Assembly: GCA_002168195.1 (NCBI GenBank)
Contig: NHBP01000041.1
Location: forward strand, 45,148 to 51,250
Source: Planctomycetaceae bacterium TMED10
Lineage (GTDB): Bacteria > Planctomycetota > Planctomycetia > Pirellulales > UBA7805
Length of the DNA stretch: 6,103 nt
Direction of reading: 5' to 3'
Shown: piece after piece, positions 1 to 5,671 of the stretch
Layout: the number at the start of each line of letters is the position of its first letter
How positions within the stretch are numbered: position 1 is the stretch's first letter
Translations under genes and position numbers: made by a program
Notes under the pieces: generated by a model
Told to the model about the DNA's origin: nothing
The model's database searches: none
What the model saw: only the letters and a program-made list of their open reading frames with translations

Positions 1-1
1 C

Positions 2-1465
2 GGGATCGATGCCTGCCATGATTTGAGGCAGTTGATTGAGGACCTCACCGACGCAGCGGCAATGCCTATCGATGCTGCTGGTGAACCAGTGCATACGGTC
101 GAAAACTTGAGCAAGCTCTTCGACGTTTCCACAAAAACGATTTCTCGATGGCGACGCCAAGGATTGATTGGGAGGAAATTCATCATCGATGGACGTAAGC
201 GGGTCGGATTTCTGAAAAGTTCTGTCGACCGTTTCATCTCAGGTAATCGCAAACAAATTGAACGCGGCAGTCGTTTTCGCCAGATGACCAATCAAGAGCG
301 AAAACAAATTATTTCCGAAGCCCGGAGGCTATCGCTTTCGGGCTGTGGCATGAATGAGATTGCCAAGCAGCTAGCGATGGAATTACAGCGAAGCCCGGGC
401 ACGATTCGAGGCACTGTGAAACAATATGACCAATCGCATCCCGAGTCGGCTATTTTCCCGACCAACGGGGCACCCCTTCACGAAGAGTTACGGAAGAAAG
501 TATTCGTGCTCTACCAACAAGGACGATCAATCGACCGGATATCAGAGCAGTTTGAACGCTCTTCAAGTACGATCCTCCGCATCGTGGCGATGGAGAGATA
601 CGAGTACATTCACAACCTACCGCTCGACCACGTGAGCCATCCGAGTTTCTCAAAGATCCGAAACCTGGTATCCGTTTTGGGACCGATGCCTGAGAATGCG
701 GCGACAGCTAAAAAAGCAAGAGTTCCCAGTGATCTCCCGAGTTACCTCGCCAGTCTCTATGAAGTGCCACTCTTGAGTCGAGAGCAGGAACAGCATCTGT
801 TTCGTAAGCTAAATTTTGCGAAATATCGAGCGAATCGCTTGCGGAGTACCCTGAATGCAGAGCAACCGCAGGCAAAACGCATGGATGAAATTGAACAACT
901 CTATGACACGGCGGTCGCAACGAAAAATCAGATCGTTCGAGCCAATTTACGACTTGTGGTATCGATTGCCAAACGGCACGTCGGGCCCCAGGAAAATTTC
1001 TTTGAACTCGTAAGCGATGGAAATATTTCGCTTATCCGCGCCGCCGAAAAATTTGACTACGGCCGAGGGTTCAAATTTAGCACCTATGCAAGTTGGGCAA
1101 TTATGAAGAACTTTGCTCGATCCATCCCTAATGAAATGAAACAGCGTGATCGTTTCCGGACGAGCAATGACGAGCTTTTTGCGGCAACCCAGGAGAATCG
1201 CGCTGATCGACTGAGTGAAGAATTAGCGCACGAAAATAGGATATCGGCGGTCCGCAAAATCCTAAGCCGACTTGACGACCGGGAGCAAAAGATTATCATC
1301 AATCGGTTCGGGCTTGATTACACTCAAGAACCCTGCACACTCAAACAAGTGGGTGAAAGCATGGGCGTCACCAAGGAACGGGTGAGGCAGATCGAGTCAC
1401 GAGCGCTGGATAAGCTGAGAATTGCCGCCGAAGAAGATAGGGTAGATCCCCCAGGAGAGGGGTAA
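2..1465 (+). CDS. Sigma-70 family RNA polymerase sigma factor with N-terminal helix-turn-helix array (5' partial)
   Basis: Directs RNA polymerase to promoters. The frame is open to the window edge. The first possible start inside is TTG at 23 with no ribosome binding site, so the gene probably begins upstream. Residues are counted from that TTG. Residues 25-75 resemble a MerR/excisionase-type helix-turn-helix (VSTKTISRWRRQGL, then GRKRVGF). Two more HTH-like segments follow at about 90-135 and 152-192. Sigma region 1.2 is at 237-263 (LPSYLASLYEVPLLSREQE). Region 2 is at 302-370 (NLRLVVSIAKRHV, FELVSDGNISLIRA, FKFSTYASWAI). Region 4 is at 406-468 (LKQVGESMGVTKERVRQIE). Only about 35 residues separate regions 2 and 4, so a normal region 3 appears to be missing. 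From memory, close relatives occur across Planctomycetes; the promoters it reads are unknown to me. It may be a group 3-like or alternative sigma rather than the housekeeping RpoD, because it lacks the usual WWIRQAI region 2.4 sequence. Confidence 0.9.
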   Translation, partial: GIDACHDLRQLIEDLTDAAAMPIDAAGEPVHTVENLSKLFDVSTKTISRWRRQGLIGRKFIIDGRKRVGFLKSSVDRFISGNRKQIERGSRFRQMTNQERKQIISEARRLSLSGCGMNEIAKQLAMELQRSPGTIRGTVKQYDQSHPESAIFPTNGAPLHEELRKKVFVLYQQGRSIDRISEQFERSSSTILRIVAMERYEYIHNLPLDHVSHPSFSKIRNLVSVLGPMPENAATAKKARVPSDLPSYLASLYEVPLLSREQEQHLFRKLNFAKYRANRLRSTLNAEQPQAKRMDEIEQLYDTAVATKNQIVRANLRLVVSIAKRHVGPQENFFELVSDGNISLIRAAEKFDYGRGFKFSTYASWAIMKNFARSIPNEMKQRDRFRTSNDELFAATQENRADRLSEELAHENRISAVRKILSRLDDREQKIIINRFGLDYTQEPCTLKQVGESMGVTKERVRQIESRALDKLRIAAEEDRVDPPGEG

Positions 1466-1476
1466 TCTACTGGGGG
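1448..1476 (+). terminator. Hairpin spanning the sigma gene stop codon
   Basis: CCCCCAG (1448-1454) is perfectly complementary to CTGGGGG (1470-1476) across a 15-base loop that contains the TAA stop. A U-tract does not follow directly, so it is not a classical intrinsic terminator. It could act as a 3' end stabiliser, or work together with the weaker hairpin and T-run downstream. Confidence 0.3.
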
Positions 1477-1518
1477 CACAGTGCTTCCGGTTGTGACACA
1501 CATTCAATTCTGTAGGTG

Positions 1519-1538
1519 CCCCAAGCCAGGGGATTTTT
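1519..1538 (+). terminator. Possible weak intrinsic terminator after the sigma gene
   Basis: CCCC (1519-1522) can pair with GGGG (1529-1532) over a six-base loop, followed by A and five T. The stem is only four G:C pairs, shorter than usual. The position, about 55 bases after the stop and well before the tRNA promoter candidate, is right for ending the sigma transcript. Confidence 0.3.
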
Positions 1539-1762
1539 CCGAGAAGGAGCCTCTTTCCCATAGACGCGATGATTCCGACCGCAAAAGCGGCTTCGAGGAT
1601 CACTCCTATCTGTGTCTCCATCGCCAGGAATGGGTCCGCGAGGGCGTTTTTCTTCGGCGTTGACGGCAAAACCGGCTGGTTTGGCTTTTCAGGGCTGGAC
1701 GCCGGGCGGTTTAGGGACCTCAAAGGCTGGGAGAACGCTGACTTACGTCGAACTGCCCCTCA

Positions 1763-1790
1763 TTGCAAGGCATCGGCTGATCGGTATATT
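1763..1790 (+). promoter_or_regulatory. Candidate sigma-70 promoter for the tRNA-tuf transcription unit
   Basis: TTGCAA (1763-1768) is a four-of-six match to the -35 consensus, and TATATT (1785-1790) a five-of-six match to the -10, separated by 16 bases. Transcription would start near 1797, about 20 bases before the first tRNA. It is the best promoter-like pair I see upstream of the cluster. Consensus rules come from E. coli and may only partly hold here. Confidence 0.5.
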
Positions 1791-1816
1791 TAGAGGTTTC
1801 CCTGGGGGAGTCGGGC

Positions 1817-1889
1817 GCTAGCGTAGCTCAATTGGCAGAGCAGTTGATTTGTAATCAACAGGTTGTGGGTTCAAGTCCCTCCGCTAGCT
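1817..1889 (+). tRNA. tRNA-Thr (anticodon TGT)
   Basis: A complete 73-base cloverleaf. The acceptor GCTAGCG pairs with CGCTAGC (1882-1888) and the discriminator is T1889. The D stem is GCTC/GAGC. The anticodon stem GTTGA/TCAAC encloses loop TTTGTAA, giving anticodon TGT (1850-1852), which reads ACA. The T loop is TTCAAGT. The T stem GTGGG/CCCTC has a T·T mismatch at its second pair. The 3' CCA is not encoded. This is the counterpart of E. coli thrU, first of the Thr-Tyr-Gly-Thr-tuf cluster. Confidence 0.96.
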
Positions 1890-1942
1890 CGTATGATTTT
1901 TTGTACCGATCGAGTTTCTCGTGGAAAGAGCAGATGCCTCAA

Positions 1943-1998
1943 AAGTCACTTCGCAATTGATGGACCGATGGTGTTGAAGCCAAAGGGACAAGTGACTT
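1943..1998 (+). repeat. Inverted repeat in the Thr-Tyr tRNA spacer
   Basis: AAGTCACTT (1943-1951) and AAGTGACTT (1990-1998) are perfect reverse complements, 38 bases apart. Both are followed by CG. In RNA they could form a nine-pair stem in the 187-base spacer, perhaps relevant to processing of the precursor. No function is established. Confidence 0.4.
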
Positions 1999-2076
1999 CG
2001 GGTATCGAAGGGTTAAACGGTGATTGGTTCGAAAGGTGATTTGCGATCGCACGGGTCGTGGGTGCAAGGTTGTACA

Positions 2077-2158
2077 GGGGGGTTTCCCGAGCGGTCAAAG
2101 GGGTCAGACTGTAAATCTGATGGCATAGCCTTCGCAGGTTCGAATCCTGCACCCCCCA
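2077..2158 (+). tRNA. tRNA-Tyr (anticodon GTA)
   Basis: An 82-base class II tRNA. The acceptor GGGGGGT (2077-2083) pairs with ACCCCCC (2151-2157), with discriminator A2158. The D stem is CCC/GGG. The anticodon stem TCAGA/TCTGA encloses CTGTAAA, giving GTA (2111-2113). A long variable arm of 13 bases (2121-2133) is typical of bacterial tRNA-Tyr. The T stem GCAGG/CCTGC encloses TTCGAAT. The 3' CCA is not encoded. This is the counterpart of E. coli tyrU. Confidence 0.96.
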
Positions 2159-2177
2159 TTAAATTAAATGGCTTAAT

Positions 2178-2199
2178 AAAAAAAACTGGCAGTAGCCAG
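2178..2199 (-). terminator. Intrinsic terminator pointing to the minus strand
   Basis: Read on the minus strand, CTGGC-TACT-GCCAG is a five-pair, G:C-rich stem with a four-base loop, followed immediately by eight T. This is good intrinsic-terminator geometry, but in the antisense direction within the Tyr-Gly tRNA spacer. No minus-strand gene is visible nearby, so it may block antisense transcription or be incidental. On the plus strand it is an A-run followed by a hairpin and would not terminate. Confidence 0.4.
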
Positions 2200-2326
2200 G
2201 TGTCATTGCCGGAAGGCGTGTACACGACAGCAAGCAAAAGTCTTGATAACGGAGAGCAATCGAAGCGGGAGCAGTGGAGTTTAAGTTTTGTGGATCACGT
2301 GTCCTTAATCGCACGTTTCTACCTTT

Positions 2327-2397
2327 GCGGGTGTAGCTCAATGGTAGAGCCACAGCCTTCCAAGCTGAAGACGAGGGTTCGATTCCCTTCACCCGCT
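2327..2397 (+). tRNA. tRNA-Gly (anticodon TCC)
   Basis: A 71-base cloverleaf. The acceptor GCGGGTG pairs with CACCCGC (2390-2396), with discriminator T2397. The D stem is GCTC/GAGC. The anticodon loop CTTCCAA gives TCC (2359-2361), reading GGA. The anticodon stem ACAGC/GCTGA has an A·A mismatch at its outermost pair. The T stem GAGGG/CCCTT encloses TTCGATT. The 3' CCA is not encoded. This is the counterpart of E. coli glyT. Confidence 0.96.
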
Positions 2398-2425
2398 CTG
2401 ATACGAAAATAATGAGAGTTTTATA

Positions 2426-2449
2426 ATCCGCCATCCTAAAGGCGGATGG
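2426..2449 (+). repeat. Two overlapping, mutually exclusive hairpins in the Gly-Thr spacer
   Basis: ATCCGCC (2426-2432) pairs with GGCGGAT (2441-2447), a seven-pair stem with an eight-base loop. CCATCC (2431-2436) can instead pair with GGATGG (2444-2449), a six-pair stem with a seven-base loop. The two share bases and cannot form together. No T-run follows, so this is not an obvious terminator. A processing signal is possible but unproven. Confidence 0.4.
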
Positions 2450-2520
2450 TGGAATGGATTGGGACACGAGATACGGAAGAGGAAAGCGGACAATGGGGGA
2501 CGGCCATACCGGCAATAGCG

Positions 2521-2593
2521 GCTGCTGTAGCTCAGTTGGTAGAGCACGTCCTTGGTAAGGACGAGGTCATCGGTTCGAGTCCGATCAGCAGCT
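2521..2593 (+). tRNA. tRNA-Thr (anticodon GGT)
   Basis: A 73-base cloverleaf. The acceptor GCTGCTG pairs with CAGCAGC (2586-2592), with discriminator T2593. The D stem is GCTC/GAGC. The anticodon stem CGTCC/GGACG encloses TTGGTAA, giving GGT (2554-2556), which reads ACC and ACU. The T loop is TTCGAGT with a fully paired stem. The 3' CCA is not encoded. This is the counterpart of E. coli thrT and the last tRNA before tuf. Confidence 0.97.
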
Positions 2594-2644
2594 CTTGTGC
2601 TGCATGGTTCGTGGCTTCTGCTGGTCTCGACAATATATATTTCA

Positions 2645-2676
2645 GGTTAGCAGGGGGCAAAAATTCCCGGCTAACC
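2645..2676 (+). promoter_or_regulatory. Long hairpin in the tuf leader
   Basis: GGTTAGC (2645-2651) pairs with GCTAACC (2670-2676). After one A·G mismatch the stem continues with GGG (2653-2655) and CCC (2666-2668), giving ten pairs around an A-rich loop. It lies 122 bases before the tuf ATG, and no T-run follows. An AT-rich TATATT (2636-2641) just upstream could be a -10 element, but no good -35 accompanies it. A role in separating tRNA from tuf mRNA or in mRNA stability is only inferred. Confidence 0.4.
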
Positions 2677-2798
2677 GCGAGAAAACGATCGCAAAATAGA
2701 AACATAACAGAAATGCCGCTTGGCAATTTTAATATGAACACCATCCGGGGCTGAAAGGGCCTCGAATTCGGAACCCGCAAGTAATAAAGGAACGATTC

Positions 2799-3998
2799 AT
2801 GGCAAAGGACACTTTCGAAAGAAATAAACCACACGTCAATGTTGGCACGATTGGTCATATTGATCACGGAAAAACAACGCTCACAGGTGCTCTCTTGGCA
2901 GTGCAGGCGCACAAGGGATTGGCAAATTTCAAATCGTATGCAGATATCGCCAAGGGCGGCACTGTCCGAGATGAAACAAAGACCGTCACCATCGCTGTCT
3001 CGCACGTCGAGTATGAAAGCGAAAAACGTCATTACGCGCATATCGATTGCCCGGGCCACGCTGACTTTATCAAAAACATGATCACCGGTGCCGCCCAGAT
3101 GGATGGTGCGATTCTGGTCGTATCAGCCGCCGATGGACCGATGCCGCAGACGCGGGAACACGTTCTTCTCGCAAGGCAAGTGAATGTACCTTCGCTCGTT
3201 GTTTTTCTGAACAAATGCGACTTGGTCGACGATCCAGAACTTTTGGATCTTGTTGAAATGGAAATCCGTGAACTGCTTGAGGCCAATGAATTCCCGGGTG
3301 ATGAGATACCGATTATTCGTGGTGCTTCAAAACCTGCTTACGATAATCCTGGAGACGAAGAGGCGAACAAGTGCATCGGCGAATTGATCGATGCGATCGA
3401 CAGCTATATTCCCGATCCGGTGCGTGAAACGGACAAGCCGTTGTTGATGGCGGTCGAAGACGTGTTCTCGATTGAAGGTCGTGGAACCGTAGCAACCGGG
3501 CGTATTGAAAGAGGTGAGGTGACCGTTGGTGACGAAATTGAAATCGTAGGTTTGACGGAGGAAAGTCGAAAAACGGTTTGCACTGGCGTAGAAATGTTCA
3601 ATAAAACACTTGACCATGGTGAGGCCGGTGACAACGTCGGCATGTTACTCCGAGGGGTCAAGCGAGAAGATATCGAGCGTGGACAGGTGCTCTCCAAGCC
3701 GGGAAGCATCACGCCACACACAAAGTTTGAAGCGGAGGTTTATGTCCTAGCGAAGGAAGAGGGCGGTCGACACACGCCTTTCTTTAACGGATATCGCCCG
3801 CAATTTTATTTTAGAACGACGGATGTCACAGGCGCTGCAAACCTCTTGGGTGATGTAGAAATGTGCATGCCCGGGGACAACGCCAAATTAGAAATCGAGC
3901 TGGGCAAACCGGTTGCGGTTGATGAAGGCGTCCGGTTCGCGATTCGAGAAGGTGGAAAAACCGTGGGTCGTGGCGTCGTCAGTAAGATCCTGGAGTAG
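2799..3998 (+). CDS. tuf: Translation elongation factor Tu (EF-Tu)
   Basis: GTPase that delivers aminoacyl-tRNA to the ribosomal A site. The product is 399 residues, the usual length. The ATG is preceded by AAAGGA seven bases upstream. GTP-binding motifs: G1 GHIDHGKTT (19-27), G3 DCPGH (83-87, with the catalytic His at 87), G4 NKCD (138-141), and G5 as GASK (175-178) where GSAL is usual. Domain II starts near 213 ([23 protein letters not shown]). Domain III carries GGRHTPFF (322-329) and [15 protein letters not shown] (331-345), ending in VVSKILE. Switch I is unusual: the normal RGITI is KTVTI (61-65), within [13 protein letters not shown], although the Mg-coordinating Thr64 is kept. I associate this variant with planctomycete EF-Tu. 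The gene sits after four tRNA genes, as tufB does in E. coli, and 12 bases before tRNA-Trp, so all are probably co-transcribed. Confidence 0.98.
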   Translation: MAKDTFERNKPHVNVGTIGHIDHGKTTLTGALLAVQAHKGLANFKSYADIAKGGTVRDETKTVTIAVSHVEYESEKRHYAHIDCPGHADFIKNMITGAAQMDGAILVVSAADGPMPQTREHVLLARQVNVPSLVVFLNKCDLVDDPELLDLVEMEIRELLEANEFPGDEIPIIRGASKPAYDNPGDEEANKCIGELIDAIDSYIPDPVRETDKPLLMAVEDVFSIEGRGTVATGRIERGEVTVGDEIEIVGLTEESRKTVCTGVEMFNKTLDHGEAGDNVGMLLRGVKREDIERGQVLSKPGSITPHTKFEAEVYVLAKEEGGRHTPFFNGYRPQFYFRTTDVTGAANLLGDVEMCMPGDNAKLEIELGKPVAVDEGVRFAIREGGKTVGRGVVSKILE

Positions 3999-4010
3999 TG
4001 TTTTAACTGG

Positions 4011-4083
4011 AGGGGCGTAGCTCAATTGGCAGAGCGCTGGTCTCCAAAACCAGAGGTTGCGAGTTCGATTCCCGCCGCCCCTG
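4011..4083 (+). tRNA. tRNA-Trp (anticodon CCA)
   Basis: A 73-base cloverleaf starting 12 bases after the tuf stop. The acceptor AGGGGCG pairs with CGCCCCT (4076-4082), with discriminator G4083. The D stem is GCTC/GAGC. The anticodon stem CTGGT/ACCAG encloses CTCCAAA, giving CCA (4044-4046). The T stem GCGAG/CCCGC has an A·C mismatch at its fourth pair, and the loop is TTCGATT. CCA follows the discriminator directly (4084-4086), so this is the only tRNA in the window whose 3' CCA is encoded. A tRNA-Trp just before secE is a common bacterial arrangement. Confidence 0.97.
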
Positions 4084-4156
4084 CCATTTTAAGGCGAGGC
4101 CGGGGTAGCCCCTGGGTCGTACTCCAGGCAAAAGTGATTTGCTAGAAGTTTTTCGA

Positions 4157-4174
4157 GTTTTGAGTGTTTTGAGT
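4157..4174 (+). repeat. Perfect tandem duplication of GTTTTGAGT
   Basis: The nine-base unit GTTTTGAGT occurs twice without a gap (4157-4165 and 4166-4174), in the T-rich leader about 30 bases before secE. A degenerate third copy may precede it. It may be replication slippage; no function is known. Confidence 0.5.
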
Positions 4175-4183
4175 AATGAGGCG

Positions 4184-4202
4184 AACAGCGTAACGCTGTT
4201 TT
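4184..4202 (+). promoter_or_regulatory. Hairpin abutting the secE start
   Basis: AACAGCG (4184-4190) and CGCTGTT (4194-4200) form a seven-pair stem with loop TAA, followed by TT so that four T end the structure. It finishes two bases before the GTG at 4203, where a ribosome binding site would be expected. It could lower initiation at 4203, act as a weak attenuator after tRNA-Trp, or favour the ATG at 4218. Confidence 0.45.
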
Positions 4203-4664
4203 GTGAGTGACAAAACCATGGCAGCAGCACCGAAAGAGTCCGCAGCGGGTATGGGTTCGGCATCGTTTTTGCAGAACCTTTTCCAGGCACGGCTCTACAA
4301 ACGCAATCAGGGTCGCATTACACGTCAAGTGACGTTTGCAGCGATTGCAATCGCGATGCTGCTAGGGTGCTGGCGATTGCATCTTTCTGCGGATCCGACG
4401 GACGTCGCAATGCGGATTGGTCTACCCGGTGCATTGCTCAGCATTGGTCTTTGGGTTGCCTACAGAATGGTTAATTTGGCAGTTTTTGCAGATTTTCTGA
4501 TTTCTGTCGAAGCTGAGATGAGTAAAGTTTCGTGGCCGACAAAAACAGAGTTAGTACGCGGGTCGATGGTGGTTTTGATTACCATTCTCTTCTTAGCGGG
4601 CTTTCTGTTTATGTTTGATTTAATTTGGGCGATGGTCTTCAAATACCTTGGAATCGTAGGATAG
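4203..4664 (+). CDS. secE: Preprotein translocase subunit SecE
   Basis: Integral membrane subunit of the SecYEG channel; it clamps SecY and is needed for Sec-dependent export. From GTG 4203 the product is 153 residues. The family signature EMSKVSWPTKTE is at 105-116, just before the last transmembrane segment (about 121-147). Two further hydrophobic segments are at about 43-60 and 74-99, giving three membrane spans as in E. coli SecE rather than the single span of many bacteria. The N-terminal 40 residues are soluble and moderately basic (LYKRNQGRITRQ). The start is uncertain: GTG 4203 has no ribosome binding site and lies against a hairpin, whereas ATG 4218 (148 residues) has a weak GAGTGA seven bases upstream. 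The gene lies between tRNA-Trp and nusG, the classic arrangement. Confidence 0.93.
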   Translation: MSDKTMAAAPKESAAGMGSASFLQNLFQARLYKRNQGRITRQVTFAAIAIAMLLGCWRLHLSADPTDVAMRIGLPGALLSIGLWVAYRMVNLAVFADFLISVEAEMSKVSWPTKTELVRGSMVVLITILFLAGFLFMFDLIWAMVFKYLGIVG

Positions 4665-4757
4665 GTGCAACCTGAGGAATGGCTGAAAGTTTGGCATAGG
4701 GCGGCATGTAACCCCCTTTGGCTAAAGATTGCATAGATACAAGTGAAGGAAAGTGCC

Positions 4758-5573
4758 GTGAGTGAGGAACGAGAACAGGTCGATGAGAGCGGGATTGCTT
4801 CCGAAACGGAAGAGACGAAGCCGCTTGCTCAGAACCAGGAAGACAATTCCTCGCAAGAAGTCCCAGAAGAAGAGGGGGTGACTGAAACCGAAGAATTCGC
4901 CGAGTGGGCAGATGAGGAAGATCTGGAAGCGCTTGCCAAAGAGCAGGCCGAGCGCGCCGAAGATCATGGCAAAGTGGAAGACATTGCTCCGGTTGAGGAA
5001 AACCTAGATGTGGGCCCGGCGGAGTCTCGTGTCGAAGAAAGACCTCTTGATTGGTATATCCTCAAAGTACAAAGCAATCGTGAGGACTCCATTGCTGCTG
5101 GCCTGCAACGCCGGGTGAAGATGGCGGGACTAGATGATTTCTTCCAAGAAATCATTGTTCCAGTTGAGATGGTCACTGAATTCAAGGGCGGAAAAAAGAA
5201 GATCGTTAAAAAGAAACTTTACCCGGGATATATCGTCGTCCACATGATCATCAATGATGAAACCTGGTTTCTTGTGCGAGAAACCACGGGGATCGGTGAC
5301 TTTACGGGTGCCGCGGGTCAACCGACCCCTATGCTGCCAAGTGAAGTGGCGCGAATCATTCCTGAGGAAGATGATGTCGAAACCCAAGAACCGAAATTGC
5401 AGATCGGTGTCGGGTTGGGAGATCGTGTGAAAATTAATGAGGGTACGTTCGAAAACTTCGAGGGCGATGTCGACGCGATTGATGAAATGAATGGGCGGGT
5501 AACCGTAATGATCAATATCTTCGGTCGCTCAACCCCTGTTGAACTAGAACACTGGCAGATTGAAAAGCTATGA
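4758..5573 (+). CDS. nusG: Transcription termination/antitermination factor NusG with acidic N-terminal extension
   Basis: NusG binds RNA polymerase through its NGN domain and modulates elongation and pausing; its KOW domain can contact Rho or ribosomal protein S10. I chose GTG 4758 (271 residues) because GAAGGA lies seven bases upstream. An in-frame GTG at 4743 would add five residues but overlaps that site. Residues 1-95 are an acidic, low-complexity extension, roughly a third Glu/Asp, absent from the 181-residue E. coli protein. The NGN domain spans about 97-200 (LDWYILKVQSNRED; LYPGYIVVHM at 154-163; VRETTGIGDFTG at 173-184). The KOW domain is at about 218-271 (GDRVKINEGTFENFEGDV, then NGRVTVMINIFGRSTPVELE). 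It follows secE by 93 bases, with no clear promoter or terminator between them. The KOW residues are well conserved, so a standard NusG core is likely. Confidence 0.96.
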   Translation: MSEEREQVDESGIASETEETKPLAQNQEDNSSQEVPEEEGVTETEEFAEWADEEDLEALAKEQAERAEDHGKVEDIAPVEENLDVGPAESRVEERPLDWYILKVQSNREDSIAAGLQRRVKMAGLDDFFQEIIVPVEMVTEFKGGKKKIVKKKLYPGYIVVHMIINDETWFLVRETTGIGDFTGAAGQPTPMLPSEVARIIPEEDDVETQEPKLQIGVGLGDRVKINEGTFENFEGDVDAIDEMNGRVTVMINIFGRSTPVELEHWQIEKL

Positions 5574-5594
5574 ACCTAAATGTCCGCTAAGAGG

Positions 5595-5619
5595 TCAACT
5601 GATCATTGCATTCGGTTGA
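5595..5619 (+). promoter_or_regulatory. Hairpin in the rplK leader
   Basis: TCAACTGA (5595-5602) pairs with TCGGTTGA (5612-5619), eight pairs including one G·T, around a nine-base loop. It lies in the 98-base nusG-rplK gap with no T-run after it. In E. coli, ribosomal protein L1 represses the rplK-rplA mRNA by binding a leader structure. This hairpin is in the right place, but I cannot match it to the L1 site by sequence. Confidence 0.3.
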
Positions 5620-5671
5620 TTCAGAGGGCATCGGAATTGAGAAAGCGACTGTTAGAAAGAGACGGATAATT

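Larger units (their letters stand above)
1466..1816. other. Intergenic region between sigma gene and tRNA cluster
   Basis: 351 bases without a convincing gene. The left part holds the hairpins that may terminate the sigma transcript, and the right end holds the tRNA promoter candidate. Short open frames occur on both strands. One on the minus strand (from an ATG at 1621) begins with a hydrophobic stretch, but it has no ribosome binding site and runs into the sigma gene, so I do not call it. Nothing else is recognisable between about 1540 and 1760. Confidence 0.5.

Noticed and set aside
1397..1723. Minus-strand open frame of 108 codons with a hydrophobic stretch
   Set aside because: It has no ribosome binding site, runs antisense into the sigma gene, and its second half does not look like protein-coding sequence. 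No family is recognisable.
1466..1816. Mobile element or attachment site beside the tRNA cluster
   Set aside because: No integrase, terminal inverted repeats or duplicated tRNA 3' end is visible.
2020..2412. 130-codon plus-strand open frame across the tRNA-Tyr and tRNA-Gly genes
   Set aside because: It overlaps two clear tRNA genes and its translation is explained by their conserved bases.
2532..3059. 175-codon minus-strand open frame opposite tuf and tRNA-Thr
   Set aside because: It is antisense to the well-supported tuf start and a tRNA, and resembles no known protein.
4680..4697. Six-codon open frame in the secE-nusG gap as a leader peptide
   Set aside because: GAGGA is too close to the ATG, and there is no codon bias or terminator hairpin suggesting attenuation.
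4743..4757. Upstream GTG extending NusG by five residues
   Set aside because: It overlaps the GAAGGA ribosome binding site that serves GTG 4758 and has no site of its own.
5606..5671. N-terminal extension of L11 from position 5606
   Set aside because: L11 proteins start with a short MAK-like N-terminus, as from 5672, and the extension falls in the leader hairpin.
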